Origin: a virus
Length of the DNA: 26,234 bases
Reading direction: 5' to 3' (one strand)
Virus record (IMG/VR): IMGVR_UViG_3300044911_002797
Coordinates: 1 to 26,234 of that record
The translations under genes were made by a program, and so were the position numbers. Each line of letters opens with the position of its first letter. The stretch's first letter is position 1. Shown one piece after another: positions 7,114-15,191 of this stretch. The notes below the pieces were generated by a model. The model was given only the letters and a program-made list of their open reading frames with translations, had not been told where the DNA came from and did no database searches.

Positions 7114-8742
7114 ATGTCGATTTTGTCACATTTTCCAGAGAATCAAATTCCAAGAGATTCTCAAATAACTCTTCTAAAGAAGATTGAAGCAGCTTTCAAT
7201 TCTGGTAAAAAATTTGTAATAGCGTATGCCCCTACGGGGTGTGGAAAGTCGTTTTTAGCTAAAACTTTAGCTAACAGTAGTAAGAATATTTCGGATGTTA
7301 TCGTTACAGGCGTGAAGGAGGACGATGCATTCGCACATAGGTATTCTAATTCAGCTGCGATACCAACTAGTTGCGAAGACTACAACAAGGCTGAACGAGG
7401 TGGAGCATTTGTACTTACTATAACCAAAAATTTACAAGAGCAGTATAAGGAATTATTTCCAGATGCAAAGGTTTTAAAGGGTAAAAATAATTATAAGTGT
7501 GTAGTAGATACTACTAGAACGGTGGATATTGCTCCTTGTATTTTTTCGGATGGGTTGCGGAAAAGATGTGAGCATAATAAAATTTGTCCGTATTACAATG
7601 CTAGGAATAATTCTATTATTAATAAATTTAGCATTCTAAATTATAAAATGTTTTCTACTTTACCGAAGCATATTAAAAATCGTGAATACATGGTATGTGA
7701 TGAAGCATCTGAATTACCTAATGAATTAATTTCAATTTACAGTAGAAAAATTATGTTTAAGACTCTTAAAGAATTGAGAGTGCCTATTCACAATATTCCA
7801 AAGGATAGTCCTTCTAAATTTTTAGGATGGATTAATGATTTAAGCTCAACTTTGGTGGAAAAAACTACTTCAATTGAAAGGAAATACAAGAAAAAGACAA
7901 TTCCAGACAATATTATGAAGTCATTGATGTCTTATAGAGTTCTGCTTAATGAATTGGAACTAACTATTTCGATGTGGGATTACACTGAATATGTAGTAGA
8001 TACTGATTTAGTTTCGCTGAAGATTGTTCCAGTTAGAGCTAATAAATTGAGTAATACTATATTTGATCATGCTGATAAAGTATTGTTGATGTCTGGTACT
8101 ATTATAGATCATCAAAGATTTGCTAGGAATTTAGGAATTAAAGATTATGAATATATTGAAGTAGATTCTGAATTTGATCCTAAAAAGGCTCCAATATATA
8201 CAGTTAATCCAAGTAGATCCTTGAATAGGACTAATATTCAAAGATTGCTTCCTGTCTTAGCTTCGGAAATCGCAGAAATTTGTAAAAGACATAAAAATGA
8301 GAAAGGAGTTATTCATACTCACACAAATGACATTACTAAGTTTTTGTATAGTAATTTAAGAGGTGATAGGTTCCTTTATAGGATGGATGATAACGAAAAT
8401 GATTATATCTTAGAACGGCATTCTCAGAGTGATGAGCCAACTGTACTAGTCAGTCCATCTCTTAGCTATGGAATTGATTTGAAAGGCGATCTAGCTAAGT
8501 TTCAAATTATCGTCAAAGCGGCATTCCTTCCATTGAACGATGCTAGAATTAAAAAACTATTTGAAGAAGATCCTCAATGGTATACTAATGAAATGCTCAA
8601 TACTCTTATCCAAGCCTGTGGAAGGGGGGTTCGTTCTAAGGATGATGAATGTGTTACCTACATATTAGATGGCAATATTACTAAAAATGTCATTCGAAAT
8701 AAATCTATTCTACCTAAATATTTTGTAGAAAGATTTGTTTGA
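7114..8742 (+). CDS. XPD/DinG-type superfamily 2 DNA helicase with predicted Fe-S cluster
   Basis: This 542-residue helicase has a Walker A motif YAPTGCGKS (38-46), a Walker B/DEAH-type box VCDEAS (194-199), motif III-like LLMSGTI in the middle, and motif VI QACGRGVRSKDD near the C terminus. Between motifs I and II are four cysteines, Cys129, Cys142, Cys152 and Cys158, in the place and spacing of the 4Fe-4S cluster of XPD, Rad3 and DinG helicases. These unwind DNA 5'-to-3'. The start is the ATG at 7114; there is no late box. Its stop overlaps the next gene's start (TGATG). It could act in recombination, repair or R-loop removal during phage replication. The family assignment is strong; the role is inferred. 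Confidence 0.85.
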   Translation: MSILSHFPENQIPRDSQITLLKKIEAAFNSGKKFVIAYAPTGCGKSFLAKTLANSSKNISDVIVTGVKEDDAFAHRYSNSAAIPTSCEDYNKAERGGAFVLTITKNLQEQYKELFPDAKVLKGKNNYKCVVDTTRTVDIAPCIFSDGLRKRCEHNKICPYYNARNNSIINKFSILNYKMFSTLPKHIKNREYMVCDEASELPNELISIYSRKIMFKTLKELRVPIHNIPKDSPSKFLGWINDLSSTLVEKTTSIERKYKKKTIPDNIMKSLMSYRVLLNELELTISMWDYTEYVVDTDLVSLKIVPVRANKLSNTIFDHADKVLLMSGTIIDHQRFARNLGIKDYEYIEVDSEFDPKKAPIYTVNPSRSLNRTNIQRLLPVLASEIAEICKRHKNEKGVIHTHTNDITKFLYSNLRGDRFLYRMDDNENDYILERHSQSDEPTVLVSPSLSYGIDLKGDLAKFQIIVKAAFLPLNDARIKKLFEEDPQWYTNEMLNTLIQACGRGVRSKDDECVTYILDGNITKNVIRNKSILPKYFVERFV

Positions 8743-9893
8743 TGAATTCTAAAGCGTTCCATTTTGAGATCCATGACCTATTAAATCAATTTGTAGCCGC
8801 ATACGATGACGTAGTTATATCTAGATACAATAAAGAAAGAGAGGAAAAGTCTAGAATTAAAGTTAGATATGTTCATGCGCCGAAGCAGAGGATAATGCAT
8901 GATTTAGTAAATAAAGCTCAAAATATTACATTACCAGTCATATCAGTTAATGTGTCATCTGTGGCTAGGGATGAAACGAGGGTTTTTAATAAAATCACTG
9001 GAATGTTTCTACCTACAAAGTATGATGACAAGCATTCCAAAACTACTCAAATACGAATGCCAGTTCCAGTAAACTTAGGAGTTTCTGTGAGTATAATTGC
9101 AAATTATCAAACTGATCTTGAACAAATTATATCAAATTTCATACCTTATACTAATCCATATATAATAATTTGTTGGAAAATTCCTGAAGATTTTAATTTG
9201 TCTTATATAAGTGAAATACGTACTGAGGTTTTATGGGATGGTAGTGTTTCATTTACGGAACCACTAGAACCTGCTTCTAGTGACAAAGCTAGATTCTCAG
9301 CAGACGCAAGTTTTACTATTAAAGGATGGTTATTCCCAGCAAATCCTAATGAACCATTTTCAAATATACACGTAGTTAATAATAATTTTAATGTTACTAG
9401 TAATCTATTATTAAATTTAGATGAATATGATAAATTGAAAAGTAATTCATACAAATATAATTCTAGAAATCATTTATTGTCCGAACTTGAGTATGCTCCT
9501 GTATCTGGAGCGCCAGAAGTCACAAATTTGTTTAATTTAACATCTAATAAACTTAGAGAATTGTCTGGTTCTCATAATATATTTGGAAATCTCAATACTT
9601 CTCACGATTATGCTATATATGGCAGAAGATTTGACGATACCACATCAATACTTATAAGTTCAGCTTCAGCTATAGGCACTAAGCCATTAACTTCTTTTAG
9701 TTTTTCTCGATATCCAACTATTAGTGGATATATTGTTGATAAAAATCATGTAAATGTAGTTAATGAAAACATATTAAATTTTACTTTATCTGGAGTTAAC
9801 GTTAACACTAAAATTAATTTTATAGCGTTCAATGCTATTGGATGGAATGATACGAATTCTATAAATACAGTATTAAATTACATTACAATTTAA
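8742..9893 (+). CDS. gp15: Tail sheath stabiliser / tail completion protein, gp15-like
   Basis: This 384-residue protein follows the T4 gp15 pattern: an N-terminal helix, then VRYVHAPKQRIMHDL (about 42-56), LPVISVNVSSVARDETR (about 67-83), PVPVNLGVSVSI (about 107-118) and DLEQIISNFIPYTNPY (about 127-142), with the buried Pro-rich and strand segments in the usual order. gp15 forms a hexamer at the top of the contractile tail and joins it to the neck. T4 gp15 is 272 residues; here a C-terminal extension of about 110 residues is rich in Asn, Ser and Thr. The gene begins within the helicase stop (TGATG) and has no late box, an unusual arrangement for a structural gene. It is directly upstream of the portal gene. 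Confidence 0.75.
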   Translation: MNSKAFHFEIHDLLNQFVAAYDDVVISRYNKEREEKSRIKVRYVHAPKQRIMHDLVNKAQNITLPVISVNVSSVARDETRVFNKITGMFLPTKYDDKHSKTTQIRMPVPVNLGVSVSIIANYQTDLEQIISNFIPYTNPYIIICWKIPEDFNLSYISEIRTEVLWDGSVSFTEPLEPASSDKARFSADASFTIKGWLFPANPNEPFSNIHVVNNNFNVTSNLLLNLDEYDKLKSNSYKYNSRNHLLSELEYAPVSGAPEVTNLFNLTSNKLRELSGSHNIFGNLNTSHDYAIYGRRFDDTTSILISSASAIGTKPLTSFSFSRYPTISGYIVDKNHVNVVNENILNFTLSGVNVNTKINFIAFNAIGWNDTNSINTVLNYITI

Positions 9894-9901
9894 ATTTTTA
9901 G

Positions 9902-9909
9902 TATAAATA
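9902..9909 (+). promoter_or_regulatory. Late promoter box, portal gene
   Basis: A perfect T4-late TATAAATA, with 7 nt between it and the portal ATG at 9917. Transcription would start 1-2 nt before the ATG. This is the first box after the gp15 gene, which has none. Confidence 0.65.
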
Positions 9910-9916
9910 TGTATTA

Positions 9917-11752
9917 ATGGAAAATACATACGATGATGGGAAAAGTTCCACATTTGGTAAGCAATTGATGTCATATGTGATGTCAAAATTGCCATATTCT
10001 GGCTTGGATATGAATCAGATGGCAGATCAAATGAATCCGAAATACCGATATTTCGAGAATACTGGTGAACGGAGAGCTGAAGTTCTTTCTAAATATTCTG
10101 TAACTCAAAATCACGATTATAATAATCAAGGAGTATCGAATATTTCTTCTGATAAAAGATACTCCCAAGTAATGTATGCAAATATCCAAAAGGATAAAGC
10201 CGCTAGGATAAAAGATTATAGGATCATGGCAGCTTTTTCCGAAGTTGCTAAAGCTTTAGATGAAATATGCGATGAAGTTATAAATGTAGACACAAACAAT
10301 AATAGCTGCACTGAACTTAAAATAAAAGACATTCAAGTATCAGAATTTGAATATGAAACTCTCCAAAAAGAATTCAAAAAGTATGTTTCGTATTTTGATT
10401 TTGAACATAAAGGTTGGTCTTACTTTAGACAATTATTAGTTGAAGGCGAAGTTTTTTGGGAGCATATTATTCATGAAGAATATAAAGAAGAAGGTATTTT
10501 AGGTGTGGTGCAGATACCAACTGAATTGGTGGATCCAGTTTTTTCAAACGTACAGAACGTGATGGTTAAGGGGTATTTGTATAGGAAGCCGATATACGAT
10601 CCAAAGAATCCAATGAAGCAAGTTAAAGTAGAATATGTTCCATTGGATAAAAACCAAGTTACTTACGTTCACTCTGATGTATGGAATGAAGCTAAAACCA
10701 TGCGTCTTCCATTTCTAGAAAATGCTAGAAGAGCATATAGACAATTGTCTATGTTAGAGGATTCTATAATAATTTATAGATTAGCTAGAGCGCCAGAAAG
10801 ATTGGTGTTTAATGTTGATGTTGGTAATATGCCGCATCCTAAAGCTGAAGCATATCTTAAAAAGTTGGTATCTCAATATTGGTCTAGCAAAACGTATGAT
10901 CCAGATCAAGGTGGTATTGTTCAGAAATTTAATCCTCAATCTATTTTAGACAATTTTTGGTTTGCAAAAAGAACTGGTTCTGAAGGAACTAGTGTAATAA
11001 GTTTGCCTGGTGGACAAAATCTAGGTCAATTAGATGACTTAATGTATTTTGTTAAAAAATTATATCAGTCTTTAAATGTTCCCACTACTAGATTAGATCC
11101 TCAAGATGCATTCCGTGATGGAGCAGATATGCTTCGTGAGGAATTAAAGTTTGCTAAATTTATAGTTCGATTGCAGCAAGAGTTTGCTGCTGGAATTAAA
11201 AATGGCTTTGTAACTCATTTGCAATTAAAAGGATTGATGAAAGACTTCGAATTGAAGGAACATAATTTAGATATAACATTTAATGTTCCCACAAATTTCT
11301 ATGAAGTCAGACAACAGCAAAAGATCGAACTTAAAACTTCTACATTCGGAAATATAGCTAATATTCCAAGTGTTTCTCAGACCTATGCTCAGAAAAAGTA
11401 TTTGGGATGGACTGATTTGGATATTAAAGCTAACAGAGAATTTTTAAGAAAAGACAAAGCTTTTAATTGGGAATTGCAACAAATTGAAAATTTAGGTCCA
11501 GATTGGAAAGAGCAAATAAAAGCTCAAGCCGAAGCTATGGGTGGAGGCATGGGTCCAGATGCTGGTGGCGGAGGTGGTATGCCTCCGATGGGTGGCGGAG
11601 GTGGAGGAGGTGGTGGAATGCCACCTCCATTTGCTGGGGGAGAAGCTACAGTAGGTGGAGATGCTGGGGGAGAAGCTCCCCCACCAGAAGCAGCTGGTGG
11701 CGCACCAGCACCAGAAGCAGCTCCTTCAGCAGGTGGTCCTCCAGCAGCATAA
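9917..11752 (+). CDS. gp20: Portal vertex protein, gp20-like, with Gly/Pro/Ala-rich tail
   Basis: This 611-residue protein is the dodecameric portal through which DNA is packaged. Diagnostic segments are MLEDSIIIYRLARAPERLVF (around residue 290), DVGNMPHPKAEAYLKKL, GTSVISLPGGQNLGQLDDL and FVKKLYQSLNVPTTRL, all in the gp20 order. T4 gp20 is 524 residues; here the last 75 or so (from about 537) are a low-complexity tail of Gly, Pro, Met and Ala blocks, encoded by a local island of high G+C with short direct repeats and a strong hairpin. Tandem stops (TAATAG) end the gene. A TATAAATA late box lies 7 nt before the ATG. The tail is not typical of the family and may be disordered. Confidence 0.92.
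   Translation: MENTYDDGKSSTFGKQLMSYVMSKLPYSGLDMNQMADQMNPKYRYFENTGERRAEVLSKYSVTQNHDYNNQGVSNISSDKRYSQVMYANIQKDKAARIKDYRIMAAFSEVAKALDEICDEVINVDTNNNSCTELKIKDIQVSEFEYETLQKEFKKYVSYFDFEHKGWSYFRQLLVEGEVFWEHIIHEEYKEEGILGVVQIPTELVDPVFSNVQNVMVKGYLYRKPIYDPKNPMKQVKVEYVPLDKNQVTYVHSDVWNEAKTMRLPFLENARRAYRQLSMLEDSIIIYRLARAPERLVFNVDVGNMPHPKAEAYLKKLVSQYWSSKTYDPDQGGIVQKFNPQSILDNFWFAKRTGSEGTSVISLPGGQNLGQLDDLMYFVKKLYQSLNVPTTRLDPQDAFRDGADMLREELKFAKFIVRLQQEFAAGIKNGFVTHLQLKGLMKDFELKEHNLDITFNVPTNFYEVRQQQKIELKTSTFGNIANIPSVSQTYAQKKYLGWTDLDIKANREFLRKDKAFNWELQQIENLGPDWKEQIKAQAEAMGGGMGPDAGGGGGMPPMGGGGGGGGGMPPPFAGGEATVGGDAGGEAPPPEAAGGAPAPEAAPSAGGPPAA
11632..11683 (+). repeat. Direct repeat and hairpin in the portal tail coding region
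   Basis: TGCTGGGGGAGAAGCT occurs at 11632-11647 and again at 11662-11677. The second copy also forms a perfect 8-bp hairpin, TGGGGGAG (11665-11672) with CTCCCCCA (11676-11683) around AAG. The surrounding stretch is far richer in G+C than the rest of the window. Confidence 0.8.
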
Positions 11753-11765
11753 TAGTGTAATTAGA

Positions 11766-11773
11766 TATAAATA
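11766..11773 (+). promoter_or_regulatory. Late promoter box, gp13-like gene
   Basis: A perfect TATAAATA, 5 nt before the ATG at 11779. The predicted +1 falls on the A of the start codon, giving a leaderless mRNA. Confidence 0.7.
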
Positions 11774-11778
11774 GTTAT

Positions 11779-12957
11779 ATGTCATGCGACACTATAACTC
11801 CTATCTCAGCTTTTCAAAGTACTAATTTAAATTCTAAAATAGATTCTTTTCATCGTTTGGGTGAAAGAATTGTCAGGAGTTTAGGTGCGCCATTAGTTTC
11901 AGTTGAAGTAAGCCAGGATCAATTGTACGAAAATATTTCTATTGCATGTGAAATGTTTTCTAAATTTGCAGGATTTACTAAGGAGTATTTAATTTTTGAT
12001 TCGTCTTTATATGAGAGAGGTAAAGGAATTAGAATTGATACTTTATATACGTTAGCAAATAAACAATTATCTTTAAAGGAAAAAATAAGTCATACTACTG
12101 AATCACATTCTACTTCTCAGTATCTATCTAGACCTGATACTGAATATGTTTGTATAACTCCTATAGATAAAATATATTTCAGTTTAATGCCAGATTTGTC
12201 TAGCTATTTTCCCGATGGAGTATTTCAGAATCAAATATTTGATTTTTCTACATATAATTCCATATTAACATCTTTTTCAACTAATCAAAATGCTTTAGTC
12301 TCTTCGGTCCCAGTTTCTGGATACTTTAAATCTTCGTATTCTGATAAGATAACAATAGGCGGCGAAGAATCTAATTCAAGTTTGAAAAAATTTAATAACA
12401 TGTTCGATTATGATATAATGGATTATAGAAGAGTCGTTGCAATAACAGATTTTGAAGAAGGTACTAGTGCTGGCTTGAATACTTTGTTTACTATCGAGCA
12501 GACATTAGCTCAGCAAACTTATTTCTCATATGCTATGGGAAATTATGGTTTTGACTTGATAAGTTGGTGGACTGTTAAAAATTGGTTAGAAACTAGGGAA
12601 AAGGTTTTAGCAATTAGACGTTCATATGAATTTGATGACAGAACTCAGTATTTGAGATTATATCCAGAACCTACTAATGCAGTTAGATTTTATGGGGTGT
12701 TTCCAGCATATGTAGAAAGACCATTAAGAGATATAATTAAAGAGTTGTGGGTTTACAAATATTCATTAGCTTTAACTAAAATTAATGTTGGTTTGGTTCG
12801 TGGTAAGCTTGGATCAACTTCAGTATTGGGTGGTCAAATATTCTCTCAAGATTTGATCCAACAAGGAATTACAGAACGTGATGCTTTAGAACAGCAACTA
12901 TACACTACTTCTGCTGGATTGGGAGATTCAGATCCAGTTACATTTTTCATAGGCTAA
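11779..12957 (+). CDS. gp13: Neck protein, gp13-like
   Basis: This 392-residue protein resembles the T4 gp13 neck protein. It opens with FHRLGERIVRSLGAPLVSVEV (split near residue 33), matching the family's LG-x-R-V-M-R-x-L-G-A-P start. A helical segment with SQDQLYENISIACEMFSKF follows. Its end has LWVYKYSLALTKINVGLVRG, then GGQIFSQDLIQQG and a Glu-rich helix, the family's W-x-x-K-Y-x-x-A-x-x-K pattern. gp13 binds the portal after DNA packaging and seals the head before tail joining. The central region is longer than in T4 gp13 (309 residues). In T4 gene 13 lies before 15 and 20; here it follows the portal gene. A perfect late box stands 5 nt before the ATG. Confidence 0.75.
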   Translation: MSCDTITPISAFQSTNLNSKIDSFHRLGERIVRSLGAPLVSVEVSQDQLYENISIACEMFSKFAGFTKEYLIFDSSLYERGKGIRIDTLYTLANKQLSLKEKISHTTESHSTSQYLSRPDTEYVCITPIDKIYFSLMPDLSSYFPDGVFQNQIFDFSTYNSILTSFSTNQNALVSSVPVSGYFKSSYSDKITIGGEESNSSLKKFNNMFDYDIMDYRRVVAITDFEEGTSAGLNTLFTIEQTLAQQTYFSYAMGNYGFDLISWWTVKNWLETREKVLAIRRSYEFDDRTQYLRLYPEPTNAVRFYGVFPAYVERPLRDIIKELWVYKYSLALTKINVGLVRGKLGSTSVLGGQIFSQDLIQQGITERDALEQQLYTTSAGLGDSDPVTFFIG

Positions 12958-12964
12958 AAAATAT

Positions 12965-12972
12965 ATTAAATA
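12965..12972 (+). promoter_or_regulatory. Late promoter box, lipoprotein gene
   Basis: ATTAAATA, a one-to-two-base variant of the late box, ends 5 nt before the ATG at 12978. Confidence 0.55.
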
Positions 12973-12977
12973 CTTAT

Positions 12978-13511
12978 ATGAAATCAATTTTAAAGTTTTT
13001 AATTATTTGTTTCATTTTAACTGGGTGTGCATCTCCAGTTAAGAGATATTCTGAAATATCTTTTAAAATAGATAAGAAAGAAGAAATAGTTAAAGAGAAA
13101 GCTAAAGATTTGATATCAGCTGGACAAAGATTAATAGAAAAAGGTGATGTCAAAACTGGACTATATGCTATCAAAAAAGGCCAAACTTTACTAGGTACAG
13201 ATCTAGATAGTGGTTCTGAAATTTTAGAATCTAAAGATATCACCGCCAGCATAAAGCTAACTTTTGAAGAAGGTAAAGAAATTGTCGAAGATGTAGACGA
13301 ATTGGAAGAAGAATTAAAGGCGGAAACAAATGATATGGCTTATGATTCTATTGGAAAAGATGCAGTAGAAAAATATAAATTTTGGTTAAGCATGAAACTA
13401 TATGGAGTGCTTTTGACTATAATTGGAGCTGTAGGTGTATATTTTTATTTTAAACCATCTGGTTTAATTTCTGGAACATTCAGTGCAATAACATCCTTCT
13501 TTAAAAAATAA
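12978..13511 (+). CDS. Lipoprotein with C-terminal membrane helix; unimolecular spanin candidate
   Basis: This 177-residue protein has a lipoprotein signal: basic start MKSILK, hydrophobic stretch, then lipobox LTGC with Cys17 as the lipidated residue, followed by Ala, which favours outer-membrane sorting. The middle (about 25-130) is charged and helical, with Glu/Lys-rich stretches. A single transmembrane helix follows at about 140-158 (KLYGVLLTIIGAVGVYFYF), with a short tail ending in FFKK. One protein spanning from outer-membrane lipid to inner membrane is the architecture of u-spanins such as phage T1 gp11, which fuse the two membranes in the last step of lysis. It sits inside the head gene block with its own late-type box. 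A virion or other envelope lipoprotein cannot be excluded. Confidence 0.6.
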   Translation: MKSILKFLIICFILTGCASPVKRYSEISFKIDKKEEIVKEKAKDLISAGQRLIEKGDVKTGLYAIKKGQTLLGTDLDSGSEILESKDITASIKLTFEEGKEIVEDVDELEEELKAETNDMAYDSIGKDAVEKYKFWLSMKLYGVLLTIIGAVGVYFYFKPSGLISGTFSAITSFFKK

Positions 13512-13512
13512 T

Positions 13513-13962
13513 ATGGCTATATTAAAGAAGGATGACAGATTTATTCAAGGAATATTCAAACCAAATAATCCTAAAAAGTTTATAGGAAAGCATGCGATTT
13601 TTAGATCTTCGTTTGAAAGAAAGTTTTTCTTATGGGCAGATTCCAATCCTAATGTATTAGAGTGGGGATCTGAAAACATTATTATACCATATAAAAGTCC
13701 AGTAGATGATAGATGGCATAGATATTATGTAGACAATTTTGTAGTCCTTAAAGAAGGAGCTAATATAGTTAAGTATTTGGTCGAAATAAAACCTTATAAA
13801 CAAACTATACCTCCAGTAGTTTCTAAAAGAAAAAAGAAATCCACTTTAATATACGAATCGACTCAATGGGCTATTAATCAAGCCAAATGGGAAGCAGCAG
13901 AAAAATTTGCAAAATCTAAAGGATATAAATTTATTAAAATAACTGAGAAAGAATTATTCTAA
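13513..13962 (+). CDS. gp4: Head completion protein, T4 gp4-like
   Basis: This 149-residue protein matches T4 gp4 (also 150 residues): GIFKPNNPKKFIGKHAIFRS (13-32), then FERKFFLWADSNPNVLEWGS (34-53), IIIPYKSPVDDRWHRYYVDN and VEIKPYKQ. Asp74, Glu91 and Lys93 form a D-(x)n-E-x-K set typical of PD-(D/E)xK nuclease folds, to which this family has been related. The T4 pattern at the Asp is PDF; here it is VDN. In T4, gp4 finishes filled heads before tails attach. It begins 1 base after the lipoprotein gene's stop and ends exactly where the opposing gene's stop begins (TAATTA). Confidence 0.82.
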   Translation: MAILKKDDRFIQGIFKPNNPKKFIGKHAIFRSSFERKFFLWADSNPNVLEWGSENIIIPYKSPVDDRWHRYYVDNFVVLKEGANIVKYLVEIKPYKQTIPPVVSKRKKKSTLIYESTQWAINQAKWEAAEKFAKSKGYKFIKITEKELF

Positions 13963-15126
13963 TTAATTCCCTTTAGAAAAACCTTTGGCCGTGTCTTTTA
14001 CTCTGTGCCCAGATTCCATAGATCCTATACCACCAACGCCTAAAAATTGAGAAGCTTTCCCATTGGCTATAGTTTTGTATGAAGTAAACTCGGGAAATTC
14101 TGGATTTACAAATGACTTGCGTTCCAAATCAAAAAATTTAACAAGACAATTGTCTGTTAAATTATAAATTAATTTGAATCTATAATTGCCTTGAATTCCT
14201 TTAGTTTCATTTCCATCTATAAAATCTACTAATCTTTCAGCTTTTTGTAAGGCGTTTTCGGGAACTACTTCTCTTCTAACTATTTTTTCTGGTTTGAATT
14301 TTATATTAGTAGCTAGATCGGTATCATAATCAGCCCAATCATTATCTGGAGAAATATATGATGTTATATATTTTTTGCCATTTATTTCCATTACACTTTC
14401 AGGAAACATCTTTTGATATCCATCTAATAATATATCTAAATAAGATTTTAGGTCTTCATCGTTAATTGTAACTTTTAATGGTAGAGGTCCATCTTGCGGA
14501 ACGTATTTTTTATACTTAGATCTCATGTATCTAAGTCTAGCAAACAAATCTCTTGATATGCTTTGAGTTTCCCCATATTGGGAAAACATATTATTCAAAG
14601 TTCCTCCTATCAATGGCTTTTCAGTTTCTTCATAAAATCTACCAACTTTATGAGGTTTCCCATTTATCATTTGAATAATTCCATGAGTATCTACTAATCT
14701 CTTAATTAATTCTTTTGGTGCAATTGCGCTGATTTTTTCTTTAGGAATACGATTCCCTTTATCATCCAATTTCCAATCTCCAGTGACTGGATCAATTTCA
14801 TAATTTTGAAATGCCGCAAAAAATTTTCCACTAGTTAAAGGTGCCGCAGCACCAGCACTCATCTTCAATTCTTCTGCCCTGTTACTCAATCTATCTCCTA
14901 CTTCCGCAGCGCCTTTTTTAGAACCTCTAGTTCTAGTTCTTTCGGCATGAGTTACATTTTGAGGAGATAAAAATTCATGGCCTAATTGTCCTGAGGACTT
15001 ACTAGTTGTATTTTCTTCATCATTAGCTCCGCCATAATTACTACCTTTAGCTTTTGCTCCACCTCTTCCTCTAGCTTCTAGAAGCCTAAAATATTCTTTA
15101 AATGACATACTCTCATCAAACATCAT
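13963..15126 (-). CDS. Hypothetical head-block protein, candidate internal (capsid-targeted) protein
   Basis: I do not recognise this 387-residue protein. It opens with MMFDESMSFKEYFRLLEARG; the LLE|A site at residue 17 fits the L/I-x-E rule of the gp21 prohead protease, and the preceding helix resembles capsid-targeting leaders of T4 internal proteins. Residues about 19-75 are Gly, Lys, Arg and Ser-rich and probably disordered; the rest looks folded, with many strands and helices. It lies on the minus strand inside the head operon, next to the protease gene, and shares a divergent promoter region with it. A late box (ATTAAATA) is 5 nt upstream of the ATG. A packaged or ejected protein is the leading guess. 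Confidence 0.7.
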   Translation of the reverse strand: MMFDESMSFKEYFRLLEARGRGGAKAKGSNYGGANDEENTTSKSSGQLGHEFLSPQNVTHAERTRTRGSKKGAAEVGDRLSNRAEELKMSAGAAAPLTSGKFFAAFQNYEIDPVTGDWKLDDKGNRIPKEKISAIAPKELIKRLVDTHGIIQMINGKPHKVGRFYEETEKPLIGGTLNNMFSQYGETQSISRDLFARLRYMRSKYKKYVPQDGPLPLKVTINDEDLKSYLDILLDGYQKMFPESVMEINGKKYITSYISPDNDWADYDTDLATNIKFKPEKIVRREVVPENALQKAERLVDFIDGNETKGIQGNYRFKLIYNLTDNCLVKFFDLERKSFVNPEFPEFTSYKTIANGKASQFLGVGGIGSMESGHRVKDTAKGFSKGN

Positions 15127-15131
15127 TCAAC

Positions 15132-15139
15132 TATTTAAT
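15132..15139 (-). promoter_or_regulatory. Late promoter box, minus-strand internal-protein gene
   Basis: Read on the minus strand this is ATTAAATA, followed by GTTGA and then the ATG ending at 15126. It has the same 5-nt spacing as the plus-strand boxes and lies back-to-back with the protease promoter. Confidence 0.6.
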
Positions 15140-15169
15140 TAAAATGTTCTTAATTTAGAGGATTATAAT

Positions 15170-15186
15170 TATAAATAACATAAATA
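15170..15186 (+). promoter_or_regulatory. Tandem late promoter boxes, prohead protease gene
   Basis: TATAAATA at 15170-15177 and CATAAATA at 15179-15186 lie 9 bp apart; the second ends 5 nt before the ATG at 15192. The duplicate could give two start points 9 nt apart, one leaderless and one with a 9-nt leader. Confidence 0.62.
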
Positions 15187-15191
15187 ATTTT

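Noticed and set aside
5480-7116. Bacteroidota-type -7 promoters (TAnnTTTG) before the ATGs at 5491, 6754 and 7114
   Set aside because: Only a partial TTTTG match recurs near the starts at 5491 and 6754, TAATTTTG occurs once before 7114, and no convincing -33 element was seen.
11503-11760. An overlapping 85-residue frame rich in Trp, Arg and Ser
   Set aside because: It is the out-of-frame reading of the Gly-rich portal tail, has no start signal of its own and has shadow-like composition.
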